DNA of 64,000 nucleotides from Elmis aenea (lineage: Eukaryota > Arthropoda > Insecta > Coleoptera > Elmidae). Both the position numbers and the translations under genes were made by a program. Each line of letters starts with the position of its first letter. Positions within the stretch are counted from its first letter, which is position 1. Of this stretch, positions 53,307 through 64,000 are shown piece by piece. A model generated the notes under the pieces. It was not told the DNA's origin, ran no database searches, and saw only the letters and a list, made by a program, of their open reading frames with translations. The stretch spans positions 1-64,000 of the forward strand of contig CANTFG010000024.1 in NCBI GenBank assembly GCA_947652605.1. The letters run 5' to 3'.

Positions 53307-56300
53307 TTACTATATACTAACAGAGTTTTCCCTTTTTGGCCCCGAGTGAAATTAAAAATCGAAAAACTCGACGCAGCGACTTCCGGTTTGCTTTAAAAAA
53401 CGTATGAAAGAACGAACTAGCTCTGTGCCGAGTTTCGTTACGGTAGCTCGGACGACGGAAACGCTATCTGCGAAAAACCGAAAAAATTCAGTTTTTTGGC
53501 TTAAAGTGGCGCCTTTTTGCTCGTGGCGCCCTAGCGGCGCCAATTTAAGGGTTGATATTTACACAGTAGCTGTTGATCTTGTGGGAAAATGTGTCCCCAA
53601 AATTTGAGCATGATCTGTACAGCCGTTTTTCTGTTTTTGACGAATTTTCATTTTTAATACTCTGATTTTACCGATTACGCGTACGGCATAGAGGCGTGGC
53701 CCGCCGTTATCAGCAAACGTTACACTAAAATACCAGTGTGTTGTCTTCGCTTCGTCGGTTGTGTGTTATTTTAGGTTATTTTATAAATGGGGAAACAAAC
53801 ATAATCCTCCCTTCTGGAAAAGAGCCCTGTAAACGTTCCAGTAAAAATGCATCTTTCTCGACAAACCACATGTCAAGTTAAGTATTTACATATTAAGTTT
53901 GTTTGCATCTTTTTTCATTAACTCGTTAATCGCAAATCAACAGCATTTATTTAATACTCTGAATTATATTTGCATGTCGGTATTAAAATAAATAAACAAC
54001 TTTTTTGTATTTCGTAACAGTCAATAATCTTATCATAATAAAAGTTTTGTTTTAATTAACCTACTACAAAATGAAACTGCACGTGTACGACAACTATGTA
54101 AATAGAACGTGTTACTCTGAATGTATTTTTAAAATACTATTGTAATCAAATATTGCATGGTTGTCTATAAATTATTGTTAAACCGGCAATAACTCGACAA
54201 TTAATAGTTTTAAACATGGAACACCTCAAATGATTTTCAAAGACAATCATCTCGTCACGTCCGCGTCGGGACGGCGGCTCTCACGAGCAACCAAAGTCAA
54301 AGCGCCACGCGTCGTCGGAAAGTACAAGGTACGGGCTTCCGATTTGTAAAAAAAATATTCCCGTGGGACAGAAAATAGCTGAGCAATTGACGTTTTTATT
54401 CGTGCCCGTTTACGAGCGCGCTCGGCCTGTTATCATAAGGTCCATTGGTTTGCGCGCGTGCCACAATTAAAGTGTGCCAGTATTTTTATTCGACCACTGC
54501 GCCCTTCGCCACCAATAACGTCAGATTCTTCGTATTTTTTACTTCAAGTAGGTACCTAATTTCGAGGGCCGCGAGTCGACTATCTATCGTTAAAACATTT
54601 TTTCGGTAGACAGGGCGTTGCCACATTTTGAACCTTATCGACCGCGACATTCCGATCTTTGCAATTATTGCTATTATTAGGCTACAGACCCTGCCGTTCT
54701 CGGACTTTCGATAAAATAATGTTTGCATTGTGTCTAACAACGTGCATAAATATACAGGGTGTTTGCGCATAAATACCAAAGATGATGTTTTTTCCGGCCT
54801 AACCGGGAATGGTGGAGACATTCAAGATAGGGGAAAATGTGCACACGACGGGTGCGTTTTTTTTATAATTAAAAAGTTTACGAGATATTCGAAAAGAAAG
54901 AAACAAAAAAAAAAGGTTTCAAAAGTAGTTTTTCTTAAATGAGCTCGTGCATCGGTGATTTCAGATAGTTTTTCGTATCAAAACGATACCGGTCGTAGTG
55001 ACGTCAACATATGGGAAAATAGTCCATATACGGGATGCGTCGATATAATTGGTCAATTTTCGCTTAACGGTTTGAGATAGAAAGTTGATTCAAACGCTAT
55101 TTGATACAGTTTTTTCTTCCGAACACGATAAAAATATTTTCAAATATACAGGGTGAGTCATAAGTGCGGGATCGGTCGATTGTCACTTAACGCTTTGAGA
55201 TAGAAAGTTGATTCAAACGCTATTTGATACAGTTTTTTCTTCCGAACACGATAAAAATATTTTCAAATATACAGGGTGAGTCATTAGTGCGGGATCGGTC
55301 GATTGTCGCTTAAAGGTTTGAGATAGAAAGTATATCTGAAACGAAGCTACCTACAAACATGGGACTTGCACCAAACGAAATTAAGTTCAGTACACTTTGA
55401 TCGAAATTGAAAAAAATTATAATAAAACAGGATTATGAAAACATTAGTTTCGAGCTTGTGATTGATGTGTCTCTGGAACGGAGCCACCTACATACATGAG
55501 ACTTGCACCAAACGTATTTAAGTTCAGTACACTTTGATCGAAATTGAAAAAATTATAATTAAAAAGGATTCTGAAAACATTAGCTTCGAGCTTGTGATTG
55601 ATGTGTCTCTGGAACGGAGCCACCTACATACATGGGACTTGCACCAAACGTAATTAAGTTCAGTACACTTTGATCGAAATTGAAAAAATTATAATTAAAA
55701 AGGATTCTGAAAACATTAGCTTCGAGCTTGTGATTGATGTGTCTCTGGAACGGAGCCACCTACATACATGGGACAATGCACCCAAACGGAAGGTATTTCT
55801 AAAATTCTCAATAGACATAATTCCCAAAAGTTCCAAAATTCCTAAAAGTTCCAAAAGTTCAAAATTTCCCAAAAGTTCCAAAATTCCCAAAAGTTCCAAA
55901 GGTCCAAGATTTCCCAAAAGTTCTAAAATTCCCAAAACTTCTAAAATTCCCAAAAGTTCCAAAATTTCCCAAAAGTTCAAAAATTCCCAAAAGTTCCAAA
56001 ATTCCCAAAAGTTCCAAAATTCCCAAAAGTTCCAAAATTCCCAAAAGTTCCAAAATTCCCAAAAGTTCCAAAATTCCCAAGAGTACCAAAATTCCCAAAA
56101 GTTCCAAAATTCCCAAAATTCCCAAAAGTTCCAAAATTCCCAAAAGTTCCAAAAATCCCAAAAAATCCAAAATTCCCAAATTTTCCAAAAGTTCCAAAAG
56201 TTCACAAAAAAATTTCAAATATACAGGGTTAGTCATTAGTGCGGGATCGGTCGATTGTCGCTTAACGGTTTGAGATAGAAAGTTGATTCAAACGCTATGA

Positions 56301-56812
56301 TACAGTTTTTTCTTCCGAACACGATAAAAATATTTTCAAATATACAGAGTGAGTCATTAGTGCGGGATCAGTCGATTGTCGCTTAACGGTTTGAGATAGA
56401 AAGTTGATTCAAACGCTATTTGATACAGTTTTTTCTTCCAAACACGATAAAAATATTTTCAAATATACAGTGTGAGTCATTAGTGCGGGATCGGTCGATT
56501 GTGGTTTAACGGTTTGAGATAGAAAGTTGATTTAAACGGTATTTCATACAGTTTTTTCTTCCGAACACAATGAAAATATTTTTAAATATACAGGGTGAGT
56601 CACCCCTCTGGAACCAACAGCAACTTTTATATTTCAAATACAACACCCCATTTTTTATTTAATAATCTTGACCGCCTACATTTTAGCTTTACATCGATAT
56701 AAAATACTACAGGTTTTTATGCGGCCTGGTCACTAAAAAATAATAATTTTCTAAATTTTTCAAGGTTTTAAGTCTTTATTTAAAATATTCATTTTTCAAA
56801 GCACAGAGTTGT
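53307..56812. repeat. Macrosatellite unit 3, spacer with tandem arrays
   Basis: This is the near-identical partner of 47036-50516, offset by 6277 bases through most of its length. It holds the conserved core (53335-53740), the ~123-bp repeats (55047-55320 and 56213-56605) and the 136-bp repeats (55335-55790). The AT-rich 18-bp minisatellite is at 55805-56213 and has two more copies than in unit 2. No gene is recognised. Confidence 0.85.
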
Positions 56813-57252
56813 AATTTAAATTGAGAAATAAATAAACTCAGAAGGAACATGGTTTTTATGCCTGACCATAAAAAAACAGCTTGTATTGACTATAGCAGTG
56901 TTTCTTAAACTGTGGTTTCGCGAGAATTTTATTTTGGGTCGCAAAACATATTGAAACTATTAATAAGGTTTTTGTTTATTTAACCAATCCGAAATTAATA
57001 TTTTATTTATTTTAAAGGTAATGTTTTTGTAATGAGATTTTAAGTTTTAGTTGATAAATAAATTTAATAGCCAATTCAATATTTGTTTCTTTCTAATTAT
57101 AAAAATAACGGTTGTAAAGAGGGAACCGAACCGCTAAAAAACGGTTCAGTTCCGGTTACCGGCTCGATAAATTTTAATTGTTCGGTTTATATTTTATAAT
57201 GATATCGGCACCCGGTTCGGTGCCAACAGTTCATTTCCAGTTCCGGTTCCGG
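56813..57252. repeat. Segment before the minisatellite, unit 3
   Basis: This is the third copy of the hAT-like CAGTGTTTCTTAAACTGTGG segment (56896), 6296 bases from the second copy. Confidence 0.85.
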
Positions 57253-57754
57253 AGAAGTTTGCAGCCCGGGAGTCATTTGCGATCCAGGAGTCGTTTGCGT
57301 CCGGGAGTAGTTTGCGACTGGGAAGTAGTTTGCGGCCCGGGAGTCGTTTGCGGCCCGGGAGTTGTTTGCAGCCCGGGAATCGTTGGCGGCCCGGGAATCG
57401 TTTACGGCTCGGGAATCGTTTGCAGCCCGGGAGTCGTTTGTGGCCCGGGAGTCGTTTGCGGCCCGGGAGTAGTTTGCGGCCCGGGTGTAGTTTGCGGCCC
57501 GGTAGTCGCTTGCGGCATGGAAGACGTTTGCAGCCCGGGAGTTGTTTGCGGCCCGGGAGTCGTTGGCGACCCGGGAGTCGTTTACGGCCCGGGAGTCGTT
57601 TGCAGCCCGGGAATCGTTTGCGGCCCGGAAGTCGTTTACGGCCCAGGAGTAGTTTGCGGCCCGGGAGTCGTTTGTGGCTCGGGAGTAGTTTGCGATCCGG
57701 AAGTAGTTTGCGGCCCGGGAGTCGTTTGCGGCCCGAAAGTCGTTTTCGGCTCGA
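57253..57754. repeat. 18-bp GC-rich minisatellite, unit 3, block a
   Basis: About 28 copies. It matches block a of unit 2 unit by unit, plus an extra ending (GTCGTTTTCGGCTCGAGATA) that is also present in unit 1 but lost from unit 2. Confidence 0.95.
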
Positions 57755-58183
57755 GATAACTTAACGCGCTTAGCCCCCGCCGAGCGCGAAGCGCGAGGCG
57801 TCTGTTGTTGATTAAAGATAATTGTACGCGTTTGCTTTCTCCAACCACTCAGCGCGAGTCGTCTATGATCGATAAAAAAAACTTAACGCGTTTAGCTCCC
57901 ATCGAGCGATAAAAGAGAATTGTACCAGTTTGTCTTCTCCGATCGCGCATCGTGAGTCGTATCTGATTGATAAAAGAGAACTTAACGCACTTAGCCCCCG
58001 CCGAGCGCGCAGCGCGAGGCGTCTGTGGGCGATTAAAGATAATTGGACCCGTTTGCCCACTCAGAGCGCGCAGCGCGATTCGTCCATGATCGATAAAACA
58101 AAACTTAACGCGCTTAGCTCCCATCGAGCACGCAGCGAGAGTCGTCTGCGGGCAATACAAGGGAATTGTATCCGTTTGCCTTC
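57755..58183. repeat. Interstitial ~70-bp repeats, unit 3
   Basis: This is the third copy of the block seen at 43370-43760 and 51437-51842. Confidence 0.85.
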
Positions 58184-59341
58184 TCCGAGTCGTTTGCGTC
58201 CTGGGAGTCGTTTGTAGACCGAGAGTAGTTTGCAGCCCGGGAGTCATTTGCGATCCGGGAGTAGTTTGCAAACCGGCAGTAGTTTGCGGCCCGGCAGTAG
58301 TTTGCATCCCGGGAGTCGTTTTTGCGGCCCAGGAGTCGTTTTTGGCTCGGGAGTAGTTTGCGGCCCAAGAGTCATTTGCGGCCTTAAAGTCGTTTGCGGC
58401 CCAAGAGTAGTTTGCGGCCCGGGAGTATTTTGCAGCCCGGGAGTCATTTGCGATCCGGGAGTCGTTTGCGGCCCGGGAGTAGTTTGCAACCCGGGAGTCG
58501 TTTGCGGCACGGAAGTAGTTTGCAGCCCGGGAGTCGTTTGCGACCCGGGAGTCGTTTGCGACCCGAGAGTCGCTTGCGGCCCGGGAGTAGTTTCCAGCCC
58601 AGGAGTCGTTTGCAGCCCGAAAGTGGTTTGCGGCTCGGGAGTTGTTTGCAGCCCGGGAGTCATTTGCGATCTGGGAGTCGTTTGCGGCCCGGGAGTTGTT
58701 TGCGGCCTGGGAGTTGTTTGCGGCCCGGGAGTCGTTTGCGGCCCGGGAGTCGTTTGCAGCCCGGGAGTCTTGCAGCTTGGGAGTCCTTTGCGGCCCGGGT
58801 GTCGTTTGCGACCCGGGAGTCGTTTGCGGCCCGGGAGTTGTTTGCGGCCCGGGAGTTGTTTGCGGCTCGGGAGTCGTTTGCGGCGCGGAAGTCGTTTGCG
58901 GCCAGAGAGTCGTTTGTGGTCCGGGAGTAGTTTGCGGCCCGGGAGTAGTTTGCAGCCCGGGAGTTGTTTGCGGCTCGGGAGTCGTTTGCGACACGGGAGT
59001 CGTTTACGGCTCAGGAGTCGTTTTCGGCCAGGAAGTCGTTTGTGGCTCGGGAGTCGTATGCGGCCTGGGAGTAATTTGCGGCCCAGGAGGAGTTTGCACC
59101 CGGAAAATGTTTGCGGCCCGGGAGTCGTTTGCAGCCCGGTAGTCGTTTGCGGCCCGATATTCTTTTACGGCCCAGGAGTCATTTGCAGCCCGAGAGTCGT
59201 TTGCGGCTGGGGAGTAGTTTGCAGCCCGGGAGTCGTTTGCGGACCAGGAGTTGTTTGCGGCCCAGGAGTCGTTTGCGTCCTGGGAGTCGTTTGTGGCCCG
59301 GGAGTAGTTTGCAGCTCAGGAGTCGTTTGCGGCCCACGAGT
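58184..59341. repeat. 18-bp GC-rich minisatellite, unit 3, block b
   Basis: About 64 copies, closely following unit 2 block b, with a few units gained or lost (for example around 58310, 58480 and 58820). Confidence 0.95.
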
Positions 59342-59629
59342 GAATTGTACTTGCGTTATCCCCGTCGAGCATGCATAGTGAATTGTCTATGATCGATAAA
59401 AGTCAATTGTATTCGCTTCTCCTCTACCGAGCATGCAACGCGAGTCGTCTATTATCTATTAATGAAAATTGTACGGGCTCGGTTTCCTTTGAGCGCTGCG
59501 AGATTTATCGATGTTTTTATTTTGACGCATAGAACTTGGACGCAAAAGAGTTAGGCCGGATACAGATATTTCTATGGTCTCGGAACGGCGCTGTTGGCGC
59601 CCCAGTAGGCCCGTTAGGGCCTGCTGGTT
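59342..59629. repeat. Block after the minisatellite, unit 3; end of macrosatellite
   Basis: This is the third copy of 46743-47035. The duplicated series stops right after the second hairpin (GGGCCTGCTGG, ending 59627). The next bases, TTGTTTAATAG, are unrelated to the continuation in units 1 and 2. Confidence 0.85.
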
Positions 59630-61040
59630 GTTTAATAGATGAAAATTCCGAGGTATTTTGATGGTCCAATTACAGTTTCGGTTAACATTTTATTAATTTG
59701 TGTATTTATTACTGGAGCAAATAAGCTAGTTACTGGTTCTTTGGAATGGGCATCGGAAGACAAATATTCGATTTCGACACCATTATTTTGTTACATGTGG
59801 GGCAATAGTTGCAAAGCGATTGATTGTGAAATGTAGGACTTGAATAGGAGTTAGATTTGCTAAAACTATTTGATACTTTTATTAAAACAAGACGTTGTTT
59901 CATGAACTGTCTTTTTACAATTTTGACTTAATTTTGCGTCATTATAATGGTGTGCTTTTGGCTTGAACGATCATTTGCCAATTCGTTTTCCTTTTGGATC
60001 GCGTGATCGAATGCTGAATTGGGAGTTGCAAAGTCGCGAGCTTGAACTTTGAGTTTTGGATGTTGTCTAATAACCAAAGTAAAGGGGGTTAGAGCTCTGC
60101 TGCTGTATAATTCTGAAATGGCTTCTGTTTCTGCATCGTCTTTAGTTTTACAAAATCCTTGAAGTAATATTTTCACTATTGCTCTGTCTGGGGTTAATGA
60201 ATTGATTTTCTAAAGCATTAACAGAGACAGGAAAGATTTGATCTATTATTTCAGTAAGTTTCTTACACGAATTATTTTTGTGTACTGGGTGGCACCAAGT
60301 GTGGTTCCGCACAGTTTGTTTGACGTGCGCTCCAACAGCACTTTAATATCTACGGAATCAAAATGTCGAAAAACAATTATTAAGAATAACGATAACGATA
60401 AGACTATAGGAGACGAAAAAGGGTCGAACGTTTCGATGCTTCGTTCGTCTTAAAATATTAGGGGCTCGACGCTACCTACACACATAACTTTACAGTAAAA
60501 ATTTGAGAACTGAGTTACGACTTTTGGGATTTAGAACTTATAGAATTCATAAACCGAATTGTAATCTTGTAAACAAAATAAGAAGAATTTAACATTTAAT
60601 TATATTATGACCATTGTAGGTAGCACGGTACTGAAACTAATTTTGATACTAAGTGAACAAGCTTAGGATATTTTCACAAGAACGTACGATACAGCGGCGG
60701 TTCTTAACAACGCAAATGGTTCAATAGGTTCACCAATGATAATTCACCTTGGGTTGCATAGAAAGATGCGTTTACGTTTGTTTTCTTTCCGACGTCATAA
60801 TTTTACATCAATTATATTAAAATCCAGGTAAAATAGTTGGCATTAAAAAAGAAGTTTTTGCATAAATCGATGACGCGCTATGTTAATGACAATTTAGCTC
60901 TAACTTAAAGATGTGGATTAATTGATAAGGCATCGTTATAAAAATCAGCCATTTAGATCAAAGGGGCCGCGTCGATACTTTTTTAAATTTTGAAACATCG
61001 ATTAAGGAATATTCTCTTTGCTGTCTATGGGTCACTAGAT
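59630..61040. other. Unassigned DNA with two small open frames
   Basis: Outside the macrosatellite the sequence becomes AT-rich and non-repetitive. The minus strand (60206-59928) reads 92 codons after an acceptor-like TTTAG, including FCKTKDDAETEAISELYSS and RQHPKLKVQARDFATPNSAF. Its composition is protein-like, but I recognise no family. On the plus strand 60238-60453 is open but has no recognisable motif. Both could be parts of an old retroelement or of an unknown gene. Confidence 0.3.
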
Positions 61041-61044
61041 GTGG

Positions 61045-61260
61045 CTAGATGTGAGAAAATCTTAAAAAACAGTTATTGGTTCCCTAAATTGAAAGTTTAT
61101 TAAAAAGTATGTAACGTCATGTTTTATGTGGGATTACAGAAAGAGAAAATTGCGGTAAGTTAGAAGGTATGTTGCATACTGTAGCAAAACCAAATCAAAG
61201 TACGTTTGACTACTGTTTTGAGAATTCGGCGTCGTTAGAACGAGATAACGGTAATATGGA
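61045..61260 (+). pseudogene. Decayed gypsy integrase fragment
   Basis: Across two frames the plus strand keeps the pattern of a retroelement integrase zinc-finger region: ENLKKQLLVP/ILKNSYWFPKLK, then KYVTSCF, and then GKLEGMLHTVAKPNQSTFD in a shifted frame. The last phrase is the stretch that precedes the integrase core in insect gypsy elements. Stops and shifts show that it is dead. It lies 1.3 kb before the candidate LTR at 62582, so both may belong to one old element. Confidence 0.5.
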
Positions 61261-61869
61261 AACAAACAATGAAAGAAAGGCAACTAAAACACGATCGGCA
61301 TTATAAAAAGAAAAAAAAGCGCATTGTAGCTATCGACGTGTTTCAGGATAATGTGACTTATTATGTTTGATTTTAGCTGCCCTAATAGTTGTAGTTTAGT
61401 GATCAATGTCAAGAGAGAAAAAAAAGGGAATCGACAATACAAATGGAAACGAGTGGTATATGGGTTGCATTTAAACGATTAACAATGACCCTTTCGATAA
61501 CGTATACGATGGTGGGTTGGTTATTTGATTTGGAGATTTGCAGACATATTAACCCATCAGGTTATCGTTATGTTTGAGCGATTAAGATGGTAAGTCGATT
61601 AAGCATGCACAATCATAGTGGTTACTTGCCTGTTCTAGTATGTGATTGCATTGCAGAAATGTTGCTTGATTATAGTCTGTTGTGGTTTGCTAAGAACATT
61701 GTTGCTTATCTATATTGCGAAGCTTAAAATACTTTTGTGGTTTGCTAAGCAAAGGCTTGGTTGCCTGGTGGAGAATGTGAATGGTTAAGAAAGAAATTGC
61801 TTTTGCTTGTTGTGTTAAAAAAAAAGTGTACATTGCTGGCCAGCGTTAAAAGACATACTTCGAAATTTG
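61261..61869. other. No recognised feature
   Basis: This is AT-rich DNA between the integrase remnant and the minisatellite. I see nothing that supports a gene. Confidence 0.4.
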
Positions 61870-62390
61870 AGCTATGCGGAGCAAAGTGTTGCTCGCCTGT
61901 TGTGACCTGCGATGTTGAGATATGAGGAGCAAGACGTTGCTCGCCTGTTGAGATATGCGGAACAAGACGTTGCTCGCCTGTTGTGACCTGCGATGTTGAG
62001 ATATGAGGAGCAAGGTGTTGCTCGCCTGTTGTGACCTGCGATGTTGAGATATGAGGTGCAAGGTGTTGCTCGCCTGTTGTGACCTGCTATGTTGAGATTT
62101 GCGGAGCAGAGTGCTGCCCGCACGCTGTGTTGAGATTTGCGGAGCAGAGTGCTGCCCGCACGCTATGTTGGGATTTGCGGAGCAGAGTGCTGCCCGCACG
62201 CTGTTGAGATTTGCGGAGCAGAGTGCTGCCCGCACGCTATGTTGAGATTTGCGGAGCAGAGTGCTGCCCGCACGCTGTGTTGAGATTTGCGGAGCAGAGT
62301 GCTGCCCGCACGCTGTGTTGAGATTTGCAGAGCAGAGTGCTGCCCGCACGCTGAGTTGATATTTGCGGAACAGGGTCCCGCACGCTGTAA
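61870..62390. repeat. 48-bp and 39-bp minisatellite
   Basis: Two related unit types lie side by side. From about 61870 to 62090 the unit is about 48 bp (GTTGAGATATGAGGAGCAAG, GTGTTGCTCGCCTGTTGTGA). From about 62090 to 62390 it is about 38-39 bp (GTTGAGATTTGCGGAGCAGA, GTGCTGCCCGCACGCTGT), with one shortened unit. Because most units are multiples of three, the minus strand stays open for 198 codons; I do not consider this a gene. Confidence 0.85.
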
Positions 62391-62581
62391 CAAATTGTTC
62401 CGGCTTTGTAAGCAGTTCGCTGCTTGTGAAGCCGTCGAACAATTAAATTTTTTTCAGATCAACTCCTCCTTGGTCAGTAGTTACAGAGAACTTATTGTCT
62501 GCATCCTTATTAAACGTTATTCCGGCTTTTCTAGCAGCTCGTCGCTGGCGAAGTCGTCGAGTAACTTCCACGGATCCTGTT
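62391..62581. repeat. Two related ~45-bp segments
   Basis: TTCCGGCTTTGTAAGCAGTT at about 62399 and TTCCGGCTTTTCTAGCAGCT at about 62520 start two similar segments that end in GCCGTCGAACAA and AGTCGTCGAGTAA. They may be the internal repeats of the same old element as the neighbouring minisatellite. Confidence 0.5.
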
Positions 62582-62838
62582 TGTCTCGCATACTAATTGC
62601 ATAATGTGATTTCCAGATTGTTCTCAACTTTGCTCCCTCCGGTCAGGATGGTCGAGTATTAGCGTGTTGACGAGTCGCTCATGGTCACGCATTGACGAGC
62701 CGCCCAGTTTCAAGACGCATTCTTGCATACGAGGCCCATAGCCAGATGTTATAGATTATAAAGATTAGATTAGGTCATAAGGGTGAAATGTTTATGTTAA
62801 CACGATGAGTATCGATACCTGCGGAGGCAGGGTTGTTA
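62582..62838 (+). repeat. Second copy of the candidate LTR, interrupted
   Basis: This matches 36362-36617 with only a few differences, from TGTCTCGCAT to GCAGGGTTGTTA. It then breaks off where the Harbinger element begins. The continuation in the uninterrupted copy is GTGTTAAGTTG. Confidence 0.75.
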
Positions 62839-62966
62839 TGCGGCCCACACACCTACAGGCAAGTGCGCGAGTAGGTGCGTTCAGGTAATTCTGCGAGCAA
62901 GTACGACGGCGCGTTTTGACCACACACCTTTAGGACTTACCTTAACGTTTTCATTCAGTTTTAACG

Positions 62967-63395
62967 ATGAATTCGGAAGAGCTGTGTCTTCTTGCAGTTG
63001 TTGCTGTTTGCATTGAAAAGCAGAATAAAAAAAAGAAAAAAAGAACGAAATGGGTAAAATCGTGGTTAGCCAGACGTGCTAATCACTCGCATACAACCTT
63101 ATTAAATGAGCTGCGATTGTTAGAACCAGACGATTTTAGAAATTATCTGAGAATGAATGAAGATACGTATGCTGAATTGTTAAATTTAATTACACCAATT
63201 GTTCAACGACAGTATACAATATTAAGGAAACCTATAACCCCGCATGAAAGACTTTCGTGCACTCTACGATTTTTGGCTACAGGGCGAAGTTTTGAAGATT
63301 TGAAATACTCTGTTGCTATCTCGCCACAAGCCCTTGGGCAAATTATACCTGAAACATGCGAAGCTATATGTAAAGTATTACAAGAGTATGTGAAG
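62967..63395 (+). CDS. PIF/Harbinger transposase (HARBI1-like), exon 1
   Basis: The ATG at 62967 starts a frame of 143 codons ending at a good donor (AAG|GTAAGT) in phase 0. It encodes the N-terminal part of a Harbinger nuclease: a lysine-rich stretch (KKKKKRTKWVKSWLARR), then the LEPDDFRNYLRMNEDTYAEL segment, then the helix-turn-helix-like region ITPHERLSCTLRFLATGRSF. These features are also found in HARBI1 and its transposon relatives. The protein cuts and pastes the element in the nucleus, usually with a Myb-like partner encoded by a second gene. That partner is not in the window. Confidence 0.85.
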
Positions 63396-63464
63396 GTAAG
63401 TAACTAAATTAAGATTTGTATTATTTTTATGTAAAGATAGAAATTAAAAAAACTGTTTTGCAGT

Positions 63465-64000
63465 TTCCAACATCAAAGATTGAATGGAATGTAATAGCAG
63501 ATGGTTTCAAGAAGAGATGGAATTTTCCCAACTGTTTGGGAGCAATAGATGGAAAGCACATTCGCATTAAACGACCTCCTGATAGTGGTTCCTATTTTTA
63601 CAACTATAAGGGATTCCATAGCCTAGTTTTAATGGCGTTTGTTAATTGTAATTACGAATTCACTATGGCTACCATTGGAACAAATGGTCGCATATCGGAT
63701 GGTGGAGTTATTGAAAATACGCAATTTTATAAAAAACTAATTCATAATGAACTAGACTTACCGCTACCTTGTAAAGTTGATGGAACTGAGTATGAGTTAC
63801 CATTTGTGTTTATTGGAGATGAAGCATTTTCTTTGCGTACGAATTTGATAAAGCCATTTCCTCAAAGAGAGTTGACTTACGAAAAGAAAATTTTCAATTA
63901 TCGACTCTCGAGAGCAAGAAACGTTATAGAAAATACGTTTGGAATATTGGCAGCCAGATTCCGAATTTTTCACACGGAAATAAATATGAATTTATATAAA
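63465..64000 (+). CDS. PIF/Harbinger transposase, exon 2 (DDE domain, partial)
   Basis: The acceptor TGTTTTGCAG before 63465 continues exon 1 in phase 0, across an intron of 69 bp. The exon encodes the DDE_Tnp_4 catalytic domain. The first Asp is in CLGAIDGKHIRIKRP, the second in VFIGDEAFSLR and the Glu in ARNVIENTFGILAARFRIF. No stop or frameshift is seen up to the window end, so the gene is cut there rather than broken. All three catalytic residues are present, and the element could be active. Confidence 0.88.

Larger units (their letters stand above)
62839..64000 (+). mobile_element. PIF/Harbinger transposon, left part
   Basis: The left end is TGCGGCCCACACACCTACAG, directly after TTA (62836-62838) of the interrupted repeat. 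A 3-bp TTA/TAA target is the mark of PIF/Harbinger elements. Subterminal repeats (GACCACACACCTTTAGGAC at about 62918, AGTGCGCGAGTAGG) follow. Then comes a two-exon transposase gene. The right end lies beyond the window. Confidence 0.8.

Noticed and set aside
55660..56205. Minus-strand open frame of 181 codons rich in Trp, Phe and Leu, and its plus-strand Ser/Gln counterpart
   Set aside because: Both are readings of the 18-bp ATTCCCAAAAGTTCCAAA array. The matching frame in the other unit (49484-49909) is broken up, so the frame is not conserved.
61846..62442. Minus-strand open frame of 198 codons
   Set aside because: It is a reading of the 48/39-bp minisatellite, whose units are mostly multiples of three. 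No known domain is present.

Overview
This window is nuclear DNA of an animal, most likely an insect or another arthropod. The signs are spliced genes with GT..AG introns, AT-rich intergenic DNA, and a transposon mix typical of insects: gypsy, piggyBac, hAT, PIF/Harbinger, ISL2EU and TA-flanked fold-back MITEs. I cannot name the species.

Only one ordinary host gene is recognisable. It is a polycystin-family (TRPP/PKD1-like) channel on the + strand, in five exons between 6133 and 27107. The exon phases agree at every junction, and the reading runs from just before S1 to a stop after S6. Any exons 5' of 6133 were not found. Its introns are packed with mobile elements. Intron 3 is a roughly 55-bp intron holding a 923-bp fold-back element. 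Intron 4 (about 15.7 kb) holds a hAT MITE, a decayed piggyBac inside fold-back sequence, an ~1-kb dispersed repeat, a small hairpin, a complete young gypsy retrotransposon (15520-23804) and a 511-bp palindrome.

From 27.3 to 38.2 kb there is no convincing host gene. This stretch holds a 3-kb element with terminal inverted repeats and ~145-bp tandem repeats, a pair of nested TTAA-flanked elements (32715-36135), a candidate LTR (36362-36734), and a TA-flanked element split by a hAT MITE that has a perfect 8-bp target duplication.

From 38.6 to 59.6 kb lies the most unusual region: about three units of a macrosatellite. Each unit carries a conserved ~100-bp core and a GC-rich 18-bp minisatellite (consensus GTCGTTTGCGGCCCGGGA). 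The second and third units are nearly identical, with an offset of about 6.28-6.34 kb. The first is older and contains a decayed ISL2EU transposase. The last two units also carry an unrelated 18-bp AT-rich minisatellite, ~123-bp and ~136-bp tandem repeats, and twin GC-rich hairpins. The long open frames here follow from an 18-mer that lacks stops in all six frames; I do not regard them as genes.

The final 4.4 kb holds a decayed gypsy integrase fragment, a 48/39-bp minisatellite, a second copy of the candidate LTR, and a PIF/Harbinger transposon inserted into that LTR copy. Its transposase still looks intact and runs off the window end. Repeated pairs inside the window give several natural empty/filled site comparisons that define transposon ends directly.
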